Assembly: GCA_030849465.1 (NCBI GenBank) | Contig: JARVLF010000022.1 | Coordinates: forward strand, 1-64,000 | DNA length: 64,000 nt | Source: Moesziomyces globuligerus | Taxonomy: Eukaryota > Basidiomycota > Ustilaginomycetes > Ustilaginales > Ustilaginaceae | Direction of reading: 5' to 3' | Part shown: positions 28,250-39,239 of the stretch, one piece after another | How positions within the stretch are numbered: the stretch's first letter is position 1 | How the letters are laid out: every line of letters begins with the position of its first letter | Notes under the pieces: model-generated | Told to the model about the DNA's origin: nothing | What the model saw: only the letters and a program-made list of their open reading frames with translations | Databases searched by the model: none | Made by a program: the position numbers and the translations under genes

Positions 28250-30712
28250 CTACAATTCGGCGAAGAAGAACTCGGTGGTCGAAGGCAGTGGCGGAGCTTG
28301 CACGCTCGGCGGCAACTCGATCTGCTCGCCCGTCAGGTCGAGCATCTTGACCTTGACGCCGATCTCGGTGAGCATCTGGATCAGGTCGGCCGTCTCGCGC
28401 GTGCTCACCACGCCGCCCTCGTCGCGGAGCATGTTGAGCCCATCGGTCCACTCGGACCACTGGCTTGCATTCAGCGCTTGCATCTCGGCCACACATGCGT
28501 CCGGCGACTGCAACAGGCTGATCACCAGCCCGTGCCCCGCTCCCGTCGCAGCCGCCGCCGCCGCCCCGTTTGAGGCTGAGGAGCCTCCGCCGTGCGAAAC
28601 TTCGGTGACCAGGCTGAGATCAAGCCGCTCCGGAAGATCATCCAAGCCTCCTCGGATGGGCACGCGCTGCAGCGAATCGCAGTAGTAGAGGTACTTCTTG
28701 TTCGGCGCAAGTCGATAGAAGCGCCATGGCTTGGACGAGGCAGCAAAACCGTTCGCGATCGTCGGCATGGCAGTGTGCGTCGTCTCCACCGTGCTCGTCG
28801 ATCCTCTGCGCTGCTTGCCGCCCGTTCCTAACGCGGCCGCAGAAGAGGGTGTGGACACGTTGCGGAACCATGCGCCCTCGAGCAGGCACTGAATGCGTTG
28901 CTGGCGCACAAACTCGTAGCTCTCGCGGTAGATCCTGCCGCGCAGGTTGCGAATCGAAGCCTTTGAGTTGTAGTCTTCATCCACCTCGAGTTCCTTGATC
29001 TGACGATCGCGCACAATGCGATATTCAGAGTGCAGGAAGGCGTCCTCGAGGACGAGCCAGGTACGGCTGCTTTCGTCCTGCTTGCCGAGCGCCTCGCCGA
29101 CTTGACTGCGTACCAAAGCAGAGACGCGCGAAAAGTCGGAGGCGGCCGCACCAGACTCGTTCCACATGCGCAGGAAGAAGCGCAGCGCGAGATGGTGCAC
29201 TTTGGTGAAGGAGAGCAGGAAGGGAAGATAGGAGGTGGAGGCGGTGAAGGAGCCGGATTCGATATCCCAGTGATCAGCGAGGATGGAGGTGACCTCGATG
29301 GACGCACGCGCAAACATGCAGCGCCGCTCCTCGGGGCGATTGATTTGCTCGAGAATGATCTTGGCGTACAGATCCGGATCGGATCGCACAAACGACTCGA
29401 GGCACAAGAGGCCGAGCCATCCCGTGCGGCCGAACTCCTTGGCAGCGGATTCGGAGGAAAAGCCGATGCGTCGCCATTTGTACCGAGTTGTGGCACCGCC
29501 AGCGGTTCTTGATGCGCCGTTGAGGCTGTTCTGGCTGGGATTCTTGTTGGGAACGACGACGTCGCTGATCTTTGCCTGCAGCCAGATGTAGGAGAGCGCA
29601 TGGACGTGGCGCTTGTCGGTTGGAGTGACGGCAGTGCGCATCCTGCGATGAGCCGCTCTGATGACATTGGTCTGGTAATCAAGGATGGAGGAAGCGAGCT
29701 CGTCGCCTCGATGCGAGTCCATGAGCCATGCCACGGCCTTGGAGGCGTTGAGCTTTTCGAGCTCGGCGGTAAAGCTCTCGAACAGCTCGTCCGAGACATT
29801 GCGTAAGAGGCTGTTGATGAGGCTGAGACTGTAGAGCTTGAGAGTGGTGTCGGAACTCCCGATGCGGTTGACGAGCGTCTGAAGGAAGAGGCTCTCGCGT
29901 TGGAACTCGGCATAGACAAAGTCAAAGCCATAGCGGTAGACGGGAAGTGCCGAAGCGTTGGCAGCGCCCGATCCGTCGGTGAGGACACGGCCCATCTTGG
30001 GCGACGCATCGGGACCGGAGACGACGAGCCTCTTGAGGATGGCGGTGGCGGGTCGACAGACATTGATGCGCTCCTGCGACACGAGCAGGTTGACCACTTT
30101 GGCGACGATGTCAGCGTCGATGATCTCCCAGCCGTATTCAAAGCCCTCCATGAGGTTCTGGAAGCTGGTGAGTGCATACGCCAGAGTGTTGCCGGACGAG
30201 TGGTTGCGTATGACGTTGAGCAGCTCCTTGACACCTCCTCTGGCCACGAATTCGTTGGTGAAGGGAGGCTCGCGGATGAGGCGCTGGAGGGTGTAAGTGG
30301 CCATTTTGAGCACGCGCTCGTCGCGAGAACCGAGCTTGTCGACCATATCGGCTGCCTCGATGGTTGGGGATGAGCACAGCTTGAAGTTTGCGCCAGCCTC
30401 GATCTTCTTGGCCATGTTGGCGTCGTCGATGAGTTCGTCATTGTCGTCGTCACGAAGGGCAAAGAGCGCCGGAGGCTCCTGCACGCCGAGGTGGGCGTTG
30501 GCGCAGAGCTGGCGGATCACATCCTGCACGGGCAGACTTGGATCGATGAGCGCCTTGATGGTCGATTGCTTGTAGGTGACAAGGTTGATGCGGTTGGCGA
30601 GCTGAGGAGAGGCGAGCGGCGGGGCGGCTGGGTCGAGGTAGTTCTGCTGTGCCGTAGGAGAGGTTGGAGTGTGCAGCACGGTCCTGCTGGGACCTGCGTG
30701 GCTCGCGGACAT
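28250..30712 (-). CDS. ELMO/CED-12 domain protein
   Basis: An 820-aa single-exon protein. Residues about 50-130 resemble a Ras-binding/ubiquitin-like start, about 130-330 an armadillo-like helical region (KMATYTLQRLIREPPFTNEFVARGGVKELLNVIRN), and about 340-560 the ELMO domain (ARDGWLGLLCLESF-like, here EFGRTGWLGLLCLESFVRSDP, then FTKVHHLALRFFLRMW). A PH-like domain (about 680-800) and an acidic C-terminus complete the animal ELMO order. Such proteins pair with DOCK-family exchange factors to activate Rac/Rho GTPases at membranes; no DOCK gene is in this window. The frame stays open upstream to 31162, but the ATG at 30712 gives the best N-terminus. Confidence 0.88.
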   Translation of the reverse strand: MSASHAGPSRTVLHTPTSPTAQQNYLDPAAPPLASPQLANRINLVTYKQSTIKALIDPSLPVQDVIRQLCANAHLGVQEPPALFALRDDDNDELIDDANMAKKIEAGANFKLCSSPTIEAADMVDKLGSRDERVLKMATYTLQRLIREPPFTNEFVARGGVKELLNVIRNHSSGNTLAYALTSFQNLMEGFEYGWEIIDADIVAKVVNLLVSQERINVCRPATAILKRLVVSGPDASPKMGRVLTDGSGAANASALPVYRYGFDFVYAEFQRESLFLQTLVNRIGSSDTTLKLYSLSLINSLLRNVSDELFESFTAELEKLNASKAVAWLMDSHRGDELASSILDYQTNVIRAAHRRMRTAVTPTDKRHVHALSYIWLQAKISDVVVPNKNPSQNSLNGASRTAGGATTRYKWRRIGFSSESAAKEFGRTGWLGLLCLESFVRSDPDLYAKIILEQINRPEERRCMFARASIEVTSILADHWDIESGSFTASTSYLPFLLSFTKVHHLALRFFLRMWNESGAAASDFSRVSALVRSQVGEALGKQDESSRTWLVLEDAFLHSEYRIVRDRQIKELEVDEDYNSKASIRNLRGRIYRESYEFVRQQRIQCLLEGAWFRNVSTPSSAAALGTGGKQRRGSTSTVETTHTAMPTIANGFAASSKPWRFYRLAPNKKYLYYCDSLQRVPIRGGLDDLPERLDLSLVTEVSHGGGSSASNGAAAAAATGAGHGLVISLLQSPDACVAEMQALNASQWSEWTDGLNMLRDEGGVVSTRETADLIQMLTEIGVKVKMLDLTGEQIELPPSVQAPPLPSTTEFFFAEL

Positions 30713-31272
30713 GTCAGTTCGGTGCCGATAGTCGACAGCCTCTTTGGCCAGAACGGCAGGGAGAGCGAGGAGAGATGGTGGACGCGGCTCAACGCAATGC
30801 GAAATGGGATGGAAGGAGGATGAGACGCTGGCGAGGATGAGGGTCAGGGTGAGCGAATGCAGGCGGCAGGCGCGCACGGGTGAGAGGCACAGTATGCGGA
30901 GAGCAAGGGGAGTAGTCACAGTGTGAGTGCTGGAAGACTTGCGCGGGATCGGCAAGTCGCGTCGCTTTGGCGCAATCACAGAATTGAGCGCTGGGTGAAT
31001 CAGAAACCTGTTCAGCTCGAGATGCATGCATGGACCCGCTTTTTCGGCAAAGCCGCTTGCCACACAGCCTGGCCAGAGCGGCCGCTTTGCACTCACAGAC
31101 TTAGGCATCTTCGCCCGCGTAGCGCCAAATCGACTGCGCCCGGCCCTCTCCCTTTCAGACATCAGCTTCGTGCCAGCACATGCGCATGCTTGGGCTCACA
31201 TGGGAACCAACATCTGCCTCTCCGACTTTAGCATTGCAATGTGACAGAATGATGCGGAGCAGCGGCAACAGC
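30713..31272. other. Intergenic region, ELMO promoter and COQ4 3' end
   Basis: 560 bp between the ELMO gene start and the COQ4 stop, both on the minus strand. I see no additional gene. Confidence 0.5.
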
Positions 31273-32488
31273 TCATGTCGATGCTGCGCTAGAAGTCTGT
31301 GGCGCCGTTGCTGTCTGGCCTGAGGGCTGTTTCTGCGGCTCTTGCTGCTTTTGCTTTTGCTGCTGGTGCTGGAGGATCTTCGAAGGCCATCCTCGTCTCT
31401 TGCCCGTTTGGCGCGCACGGCCAGCAAATCGCGCCACTGCAATGGGTGGCCGGCTGATGCCAAACTCGCGTCGCATGTCGTCGATGTCGCGTTCCCAGCA
31501 ACGCTCCCATTCCACCGAGATGAGTGGCACGGACGTCTTGCCCATCTCCATCGCCCACGGAATCAGACTCTGCAGAGCCGCGAGGTCGGCTGAGGCCGAG
31601 TTCGCTGTCGATGCTGCGGCGCTCGACACCGACGATGGCGACAGAGCCGCCGAGAGCAGCTGCGACGGTTTGGGCAGCGACGAGAGGTTCGAAGCGAGGA
31701 TGCGCAGCGTTCCACCTGCGGCAGCAAAGCCAGCGACGGGCATGTTCATCTGAGCCATCTCGAAGTACTTGACGACCGTCTCTCCGAGCTGCGTCACGGG
31801 CATTCGCAGAAGCAGGTGATAGAAGTCGTGTGACTCTCGATAGCGTTGGATGAGATACTTGTGCTCCGGCGTAGGCATGTAGTCGGCCTCGGCGCGCCCA
31901 TCCGGTCCCACGCCGTTCTCTTTCAGCCATTCGATCCATTCGCGTCCAAACTTGCCGCGCTCGAGTCCCGAAAGGTATTCGACGTCCACTGTATCTGAGT
32001 TGACCGACGGACGCTCTATCAGCAGTCTTCGCCCCGATTCGGTCGAACGCATCAAAGCAAGCAGATGCGGCAGTGATGGTCCGGATGACACCTGTGTGAG
32101 CATAGACAGCAAATCTGATAAAAGTGCGGAAGGACGTTCAGAGCGTTGCATGATGGTAAACGTCAGGTCCGCGCTAACTCGGCTGAGGAAAGAGCGAAGG
32201 TACAGGATCGTACTTACCTCCCCGAGCTGGGTTGTTGAGCAGCCCCAATGCGCTTCCTGCAGTCAGCAGCGCCCTACCAAGCGTAGATGTGCGGACATGG
32301 TCTACTTCGTCGATCCGCCGGCCTTGGCGCGAGCCAGCAGAGCCACTCGACTCATGTTTCGATCGCACGGCGCGGCTCGTACTGAGCCTGCGTATTGTTG
32401 AGCGTGTTGTCGGGACCTGTGCAGCGAGCGCGGCGCTCCCTATCTTGCTGCTCGTCGCAGAAGACAGTCTCCTGAGGCTGCACGACAT
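31273..32488 (-). CDS. COQ4: Ubiquinone biosynthesis protein COQ4
   Basis: Two exons, 32488-32218 and 32177-31273, give 391 aa. The protein organises the CoQ synthome on the matrix face of the inner mitochondrial membrane and has been linked to C1 processing of the ring. The N-terminus is Ser/Arg-rich, fitting a presequence. The core shows ADLTFTIMQ, STESGRRLLIERP, YLSGLERGKFGREWIEWL and the metal-binding motif HDFYH-x11-E. The C-terminus has an added Gln/Lys-rich tail. The intron is only 40 bp with a GTAAGT donor; the acceptor that keeps the frame is GAG, because the preceding CAG gives an in-frame stop. Exon junction is therefore less certain than the identity. Confidence 0.92.
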
Positions 32489-32826
32489 TATGGTTATGCT
32501 CTCGTGGACGGTGGTGATTCGGCGAGATTGAAAGATCAACAGGTTCGAAGAAGTCGTGTGGAGGCAATACGGTTTTTGGGTCTTCAATTTCTTCCAGCTT
32601 TTTGCGGCCTCAGTTTTCTCGAATAAATAAATCACATTGAATTCACGCTTTCGGGTTCGGTTCGGGAGACCGGTCCAGGACGATTGGCTGTTATCGGCAG
32701 ATAGGCCGGAGTCAGCTCGGGGCTTCAGACCCCGAGCTCACAAACTCGGAGACCCTGACTTGTCCAGCCACTCGCAATCCTCCTCTTCCTCGCCTCCGCC
32801 CGCCATCCCGGTCTCGTATAAAGACC
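32489..32826. promoter_or_regulatory. Divergent promoter of COQ4 and the CmcJ-like gene
   Basis: A 338-bp gap between divergent starts, with AT-rich DNA around 32560-32640. A TATAAA at about 32816-32821 lies too close to the start at 32827 to work as its TATA box unless initiation uses a leaderless or shifted start. Confidence 0.45.
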
Positions 32827-34059
32827 ATGACCGTCGATACCCCTTGTCCGCAAGACCAAGAGCAAAACGGCATTTGGGGTGAGCTGCTCTTCACCTACGC
32901 CGACGAGGAGCTTGATCATGACCCCGACACGTACTTGAGGCTCCAGAAGCCGCATCGCGAGCGCCCCAAGCGTCCCGTTTGGAAGCGGCTGCACTCGCTC
33001 CGTCCCGAGCTCGAGGCGCTCAGCACTTGCTCGGATTCTCAGCGGATCCAGACCGCACGTGTCGACCTAGCCAAGCGAGGCTTCGCCGTTCTGCCACATT
33101 TCAGTCGTTCTTTGGAAGAGAGGGGCATCAACACTCAAGACGACTACTCGCAGTTTGTGCGGGAGAACCAAAAGTAAGTGTTCAAATCCACGGCGAAGTC
33201 TGCTTTTATACCGAGAGCTGCCACACTAATGTCCCTTCCTTCGATTGCGCGCTCGAGCGGCCTCTCAGGCTGGTGAAGACGATAACCGGCGCGGACGAAG
33301 TCATCGTGTGGAATACGGTGAAACGCGACTCGACCGTCTCGGCGTCCGCCAGCCTCGCAGACGACTACGAACAACAGGAACGGCCTCAGGGTCCTGAATC
33401 TAGGTTTGACAAGCCTATCGAACCACCGGCCTTGTTCGCCCACATCGACCAGGATCCTTCCCATGGCACGAGGGTGTGCTCCATGGCCATCGCTGGCACC
33501 CCCTCTCTTCTTCCCTCAGCATATGCCGCCGGCGGAATGGATCCAGCCGACGCACGCAGCTCGAATCTGGCGGCAAAGTACTCGAGGACCATGATCATCA
33601 ACCTCTGGAGACCCGTCGGAGGTACAGTCTACGACAAGCCGCTCGCACTCGCCGACTACAGGTCATTGGACGAGCACTCGGTCTCGAGACACGCCAACCC
33701 GTTCGGATGCGGATATGACCTTCATGCAAATGGTACGTTCCCGATCACCACCCCTCCGACGACCAGCATGATCTAAATGCTTACGTTTCTTCTCCCGGCC
33801 TGACTGCGGGACTGCGTATCTGCACCCGACAGAAAAGCAGAAGTGGCACTTTGTGCCGCACCAGACCAACCACGAAGTGCTGCTATTCAAGTGCTACGAC
33901 TCACTGCAACAAAAGCAGCAAGACTCTGCAGAAGGTCGAGAGGCTCTGTACGGCGCACATTGTGCCGTCACTCGGCTCAAAGGTGACTACCCTGCACCTC
34001 CGCCCGACGCCCCTCCGAGAAAGAGCGTCGAGATCCGTTTCGTTGCCGTCTGGCGCTAG
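32827..34059 (+). CDS. CmcJ/AsaB-type (GA4 desaturase-like) oxygenase family protein
   Basis: Three exons, 32827-33173, 33269-33732 and 33833-34059 (345 aa), with GTAAGT/CAG and GTACGT/CAG junctions. Signatures of the family named after cephalosporin 7-alpha-methoxylase subunit CmcJ are present: ADEVIVWNTVKR, then PALFAHIDQDP, YSRTMIINLWRPVGGTVYDKPLALADYRSL, KWHFVPHQTNHEVLLFKCYDS, and the terminal GAHCAVTR...SVEIRFVAVW. His in AHIDQD and in PHQTNHE could be metal ligands. Members are common in fungal secondary-metabolite clusters, but no cluster is visible here. Substrate unknown. Confidence 0.87.
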
Positions 34060-34174
34060 ACAGCTCGCCGTTGTCACCAATCACTATCGCCATTCCGCAC
34101 ACTTGAAAGCACCGTATCGACCGATGAGACTAGTATATTATGTACATGGTATTCACAATACGTGCTCGAAAGCT

Positions 34175-35274
34175 TCAGGGCATCGAGCGGGAGGGAGAGC
34201 GAGCCGGGCGCGACGTGAAGTAGGTGGAAGCGAGCAGAGTGGCGCTGAGGAACTCGGTCATGATGACGAGACAGGCCTCGGCAGCCACGAAATGCGTATT
34301 GAGGTTGTTCTCGTCGTAGACCTCGGGGTTGAAGTACTGCCAAGAACAAGATGTCGCGATGGACGAGGAGACACAGAGAGACGATGAGCACGGGCGTTCA
34401 CGACTGCAAAGTCAAACGAAGAGGACGGACTTACACTGAGGTCTGGTACGAGGGCTTGTGCGATACCGAAGCTGCCACGAATGGTGAGGAAGGGCCAGGT
34501 ACAGAGTAGCAAAGCCAAAGTCGCCTGACCGAACCAAGGCCTCGGTTTTGCTTGTTCCTTGAACGGGTCAGAGTCGGATCGGGTGGGCTGGAGCTGGTTG
34601 TCAGGCTCTGGCTTTCCGGCGTCGTAGCGGTGTTGCTGATGGTGGCGCATGGTGAAGATGATGCAAACTAGCAAGGCCGCGTTGACAGCGACAAAGACGG
34701 CCTGCCCAGCGACTCTCATGTATTTGGAGGTATCGAGTCGATTGGCCCTCTCCTGTGGGGTCAAATCGTTCCGATTGTAGGCGGCTGAGCTGAGTGATCC
34801 GCCAACGACGATGAGGACATTGGCGATGATGAGGAGCCAGTCGACCACCTGGATGGCATAGGCCGAGGCGGACTCGTCTCCCTCCCTTTTCCATTCAAAG
34901 AGCTGCTTGAACCTGAGCTTGGCTTTGCCGCGCTTCTGAGCGTAGAAATCGACGGGTTCCATCCAGGAGTAGCCGTTCCAGTGCTCTCTTTGCCAGGCAA
35001 TCAGATAGCGCGCGGTCGCCCATATGAGAGTAAAGTATCCCTCGGCGCCAAAGACGTAGTAGGCGATGAGGACGTCGATGTTGCTATAGCCGACGACGCC
35101 GAACGCCAAGCCGCACGCCTGCGAGACCAAGCGGAAGAGCACGTGGAAGAGGAGCAGGAGCCATCTCGACTTCCAGGGAACTTTTCGCAGGGCAAGCAGG
35201 GCGCAGATGAAGGAGAAGAGACAGAAGTAGAGGACCAGGAAGACGACTGAAGCGGAGGCCAGAGGAGACCACAT
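34175..35274 (-). CDS. Multi-spanning membrane protein (DUF7702-like)
   Basis: Two exons, 35274-34435 and 34336-34175, give 333 aa; the intron has a GTAAGT donor and GGCAG acceptor and is phase 0. About seven hydrophobic segments are visible, for example VVFLVLYFCLFSFICALLAL at the start, WLLIIANVLIVVGGSL, VFVAVNAALLVCIIF and AEACLVIMTEFL near the end. The central YFTLIWATARYLIAWQREHW and the terminal EVYDENNLNTHFVAAEACLVI resemble fungal DUF7702 proteins, a group of unknown function. Without splicing the frame would end in unrelated Ser/Arg-rich sequence, so the intron is needed. The family name is from memory of pattern only. Confidence 0.72.
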
Positions 35275-36940
35275 GGTGGAAGGTGTTGCGCGAACGACGC
35301 TGTTCGGAGATGATGTTGCTCGAATCGCGGGACACACCCACTATAAATAAATTCCAGCGCAACGGGCAATTCCACGCCAAGTGAGAAAGCGCCGAGGATC
35401 TTCACATGTTCGACGTGCGTTCGGGAAGCGGAACGCAGATGCAGCGAGAGGCACAGCACTGCCTCGACAATGAAGCGCCGGTAACAGGACCCAATCGGAT
35501 GTGGCAGGGACCATGCTCCGTGGATCTCGGCTGGCTGCACAGCCAGGCGGTCATCCGAAGGCGGGAACTGCTTGGCGATGACGACAGAGTTGAGAGGGCT
35601 GTCTTGCTGTATGACAGCGCCGTCCTCCGCATCATGCGCATCATGGGCTGTCACGCGCTCTTTGACTTCCGAAATGTCGGTTGAGCCGACGTCGTTCCGT
35701 GATTCCGTTGGAAAGCGCGCAGCTGCCAAGACGGATTACGGATGCTAATTTTATTTATTTCGGGAAGCGAGCTGACTTGCTGTAATTTTCCTGAGAACGT
35801 GTCTCGACGAGCTCCCTTTTGCCGAAGTGAGGCGAAGTCGAAGCGAAGTCGAATCAGGCGGATCTCCGCGGTCCTGCCTAACGAGGCAGAATCAGAGGAC
35901 CCACGAGAGGATGCCGCATTAACAGATGAAATAAATCATCGGGTTACTCGGCGACGAGATCTCCCCCGCACTCGAACGAGAACGATCTGCAGGGCTTGAC
36001 GAGCACAGCGCTTCCCGAGCCGGCGAACTGGACGAACCGCCGACAGGCGGAGTTGGGAGCGCTGCTTCGAGGCAGCGCATTCTGCCATCATCCCGCTTTC
36101 CTGCATCCCTGCCCTCCAGCACCCGTGAACAGCGACGACCCTGGACCCCGCAGTCAACACACCGCCGTATTCATGATTTGTACCGTGGTATCGACCCTCC
36201 GCCTGTCTACTTGATGCTCTCGATCATCTCGAGTCCAGATATGGCAGCGTGGGGACAGTCCTCGTCGCGTACAAGCCCGTCCAAGATTGCCGGAGTTGAT
36301 TCCCGCGCTCTAGCGCCGGCGATCTCTGAACCTTCTGGGCTCGCTTCCCTCGGCAGGCCGCGTGGGGCCAGGGGCGACGAAAGCGTCTCCTTTATCCTGT
36401 ACCATGGAACCTGCACCATGCCGGGCCACACCCTCGTCGCATTCAATTCCACTAGATTGCCGGTCGCCGAACGCCGAGCAAATCCGGCTTGCCAGCCCTC
36501 GCCGAGGTCGCCTCCCGACCACGCTGTTGCCGCATGACTCTTCGCTTGCATGTCAACCAGGGTTCAGCCTCCAGAAAGTGTGGGGTTAGGCACATGACCA
36601 CTTCCTCACTCGTCATCGCCCCGAAGCAGAGGCGGAAAGCCCCGACACAGGGTCAGCCCCACAGCTACTGGCGTGCATAAGGAGTCTTCACGGCCCCCTG
36701 ATCAGCTTGCAGGAATGATGAGTCCGGCACGGCACGTTACGCCCCATCGCTGTGCTTCCCACCCAGTCCATTAGTTCCGTCGCGCCTCTCTTCGACTCGT
36801 AGCTACGGCTATATATACCCACGCTTTCATCCGTTTCGCCAATGGTCTCTACTCAATTGCAGTGTCCTTGACATCATAGTCCTGTTCTCCCCATCTACAC
36901 CTCCTTCAGCCGTAGACCGACACCCAGCCTGCCCACTTTC
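35275..36940. other. Gene-free region upstream of the alpha-galactosidase
   Basis: 1.67 kb between divergent genes. Short open frames show no domain or splice pattern that I can support. AT-rich spots lie near 35340-35355 and 35740-35765. The last 400 bp probably form the promoter of the secreted alpha-galactosidase. Confidence 0.55.
36809..36818 (+). promoter_or_regulatory. TATA box of the alpha-galactosidase gene
   Basis: CTATATATAC lies about 125 bp upstream of the start codon at 36941, followed by a C/T-rich leader. Confidence 0.6.
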
Positions 36941-38665
36941 ATGATGCTGCTTTCAGCAGGTCTCACGAGCACGGTGGCTGCGGCTATCCTGCTAACAGCT
37001 GCCTCATCCAGCTCAGCCTCCACGCTGCCCCGCTCGGGAATCCATTCGCGGCAGTCGGCGGGTGCGAGCGGCCAAGCTACACCCATGATGTCGTTCAATA
37101 CCTACAATCAGCTCTCGTGCTCTCCCACCGAGGCCTCGTCGCACAAGACCATGGACATCATGGCTTCGCAGGGCTACCTGGCAGCTGGCTACAATTCATT
37201 CGGCGTAGATTGCGGCTGGGTCGCCAAGACCTCAAGCCGAGACTCTGCTGGCAACCTGGTTGTCGACACCTCTGCTTTTCCCTCCGGCATGAAGAGCCTT
37301 AGCGCTTACGCCACCTCCAAGGGCCTTGACTTCGGACTCTATTCGGACGGAGGCTTCTTGATGTGCGATCCCGAGGTCCCCAGTAAGCGCCTGGGTAGCC
37401 TCAACCACGAAGCCCAGGATGCGGCGCTCTTCAAGAGCTTCAACGTGACCTATCTCAAGTACGACAACTGCTACGCGGGTGGAACCTCCTCTGGCGACAA
37501 TGCACCAAAAGCTGCGCGGACTGACTTCCCCACGCGCTTTGGTGCCATGTCCAACGCGCTCGCCAAGGTTGGGATCAACAAGCTGCTTGTCTGCCAATGG
37601 GGTGTTCCCCAGAAGCAGTCCGATGGCTCGCTCGTGGGTCCGGACCAGTGGACCAAAGGTCTGAGCACCTCGTACCGTCTCTCGGACGATATCGCACAAG
37701 GATGGATCAACGTCGTGCGCATCCTCAATCAGGCCATCCCGATCTCGCTCAACGGTCGCAGCGGGCCTGGACACTTTGCGGACGCAGACCTGCTCGAAGT
37801 TGGCAACGCGGGCATGACGCTCGACGAGCAGGCCACGCACTTTGCCTTCTGGGCTATGATCAAGTCGTCGTTGGTCATCTCGACGGATCTTTCGACCATC
37901 TCGTCGGGAGCCAAAGCGATCCTGTTGAACAAGGGCCTCATCGCCATTAATCAGGACAAGCTCGGCGAGCCGGTCAAGCTGGTGGAGAGGAGGACCAACG
38001 ATTTTGACCTGCACGCAGGTAAGCTTTACAACGGGGATATGGCGGTCCTTGCCATCGACTGGACCAATACGCAGAGGACGATCACGATCGACTTTGCGCA
38101 ACTGGGCGTGCAGTCGGCCGACGTGATGGATCTGTGGGCAGGTACTACGCAGACAGGCGTCAGCGGCTCTTTCAAAAAGCAGGTCAACGGCCATGGCTCG
38201 GTCGCACTGCGTCTGACCAACATCAAGGCGTCCAGCTCCTCACCACCCCAGCTGACGTACATCGAGGCTGAATCTGGCGTCCTGGCTGGCGGCGCAGCCA
38301 AGGTCTCGTGCAGCGGCTGCTCGAACGGCAGTAAGGTGGGCAACGTGGGCGCAGGTGCAGGCAACACACTGACGCTCAACAACATCAAGGCGAGCTCGTC
38401 CGAGGCAGTACTGTACTTTGACTACATCAATGCGGATGTGAGCTTTTCGTTTGTGGGCGCCACCAACGAGCGCTTCGCGCAGATCTCGGTCAACGGAGGC
38501 TCGCCGCAGAACGTCAGCTTCCCACTCTCGGGCTACAACTGGAACAAGGACGTGACCAAGGCCTACAAGGTCCGCCTCACCGGTTTCAAGGCAGGCCAGA
38601 CCAACTCGATCACGATCTCGAACCCGAATGCCTACACGCCCGACTTTGACCGCGTGGGCTTCTGA
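36941..38665 (+). CDS. Secreted alpha-galactosidase (GH27) with C-terminal CBM35-like domain
   Basis: A 574-aa single-exon protein. Residues 1-27 form a signal peptide ending in an Ala/Ser-rich stretch. The GH27 barrel spans about 45-330: MMSFNTYNQLSCSPTE, YNSFGVDCGWV, GLDFGLYSDGG, YLKYDNC with the nucleophile Asp175, and RLSDDI with the acid/base Asp250. The beta-sandwich domain covers about 340-430. After a Ser/Pro linker, residues about 440-574 (YIEAESGVLAGGA...FDRVGF) look like a family 35 carbohydrate-binding module. It would release terminal alpha-galactose from galactomannan or raffinose-type sugars outside the cell. The start ATG is directly followed by a second Met. Confidence 0.94.
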   Translation: MMLLSAGLTSTVAAAILLTAASSSSASTLPRSGIHSRQSAGASGQATPMMSFNTYNQLSCSPTEASSHKTMDIMASQGYLAAGYNSFGVDCGWVAKTSSRDSAGNLVVDTSAFPSGMKSLSAYATSKGLDFGLYSDGGFLMCDPEVPSKRLGSLNHEAQDAALFKSFNVTYLKYDNCYAGGTSSGDNAPKAARTDFPTRFGAMSNALAKVGINKLLVCQWGVPQKQSDGSLVGPDQWTKGLSTSYRLSDDIAQGWINVVRILNQAIPISLNGRSGPGHFADADLLEVGNAGMTLDEQATHFAFWAMIKSSLVISTDLSTISSGAKAILLNKGLIAINQDKLGEPVKLVERRTNDFDLHAGKLYNGDMAVLAIDWTNTQRTITIDFAQLGVQSADVMDLWAGTTQTGVSGSFKKQVNGHGSVALRLTNIKASSSSPPQLTYIEAESGVLAGGAAKVSCSGCSNGSKVGNVGAGAGNTLTLNNIKASSSEAVLYFDYINADVSFSFVGATNERFAQISVNGGSPQNVSFPLSGYNWNKDVTKAYKVRLTGFKAGQTNSITISNPNAYTPDFDRVGF

Positions 38666-39239
38666 ACGCGTATTGCGCATGCCCATAGCGTGATTTGGCA
38701 TATCCCAATCGATTCCTGCTAAGTTAGTATCAGTGTGTAAGCTCTGTCCGTCATGCCCATCGACGAGGTCGTCTCTGCTCTAGAAAGGTGGAACCGAGGT
38801 GTCGATTGCCACCAACAGAATGGCAGGCAGAGCAGCCGCGTTGATGCGGCGGAATCACACAGAAGTCGAACACCATGCGCATCAAGCTTCGTCCTCGCCG
38901 AACGAATGTCGCTGTCTGTCTGTAAACTTCGGACGTGCTCCTGAGGGTGGTGATGAGAAGGACGAGATGGCAGGATCAAATATGTCGACTCTTCCGATCT
39001 GACATCCTGAGCCAATTTTTGCCCCCGGTGCCGTGCGCCGGCTATGAATTTGATTTTGCCGGTTGGGGGCGCACATAGGAGAGTGCGGGGAAGGCAATCA
39101 GCAGCCGCCGTGGACACTGCAAGTGCAGCTGGACAAGATGGTCACCACCACGAGCAGGCCCGTGCCTGCAAACACCCCCTGTGCAACCATCAGCTCTTCC
39201 TGACCATTGTCTTGATTACTTCTGTCGAACTTCTCAGTC
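38666..39239. other. Intergenic region upstream of the hydroxyacid oxidase
   Basis: About 570 bp between two plus-strand genes. I see no further gene or repeat. Confidence 0.5.

Noticed and set aside
32816..32821. TATAAA just before the CmcJ-like start codon
   Set aside because: It ends only five bases before the ATG, too close to act as the TATA box for that start.
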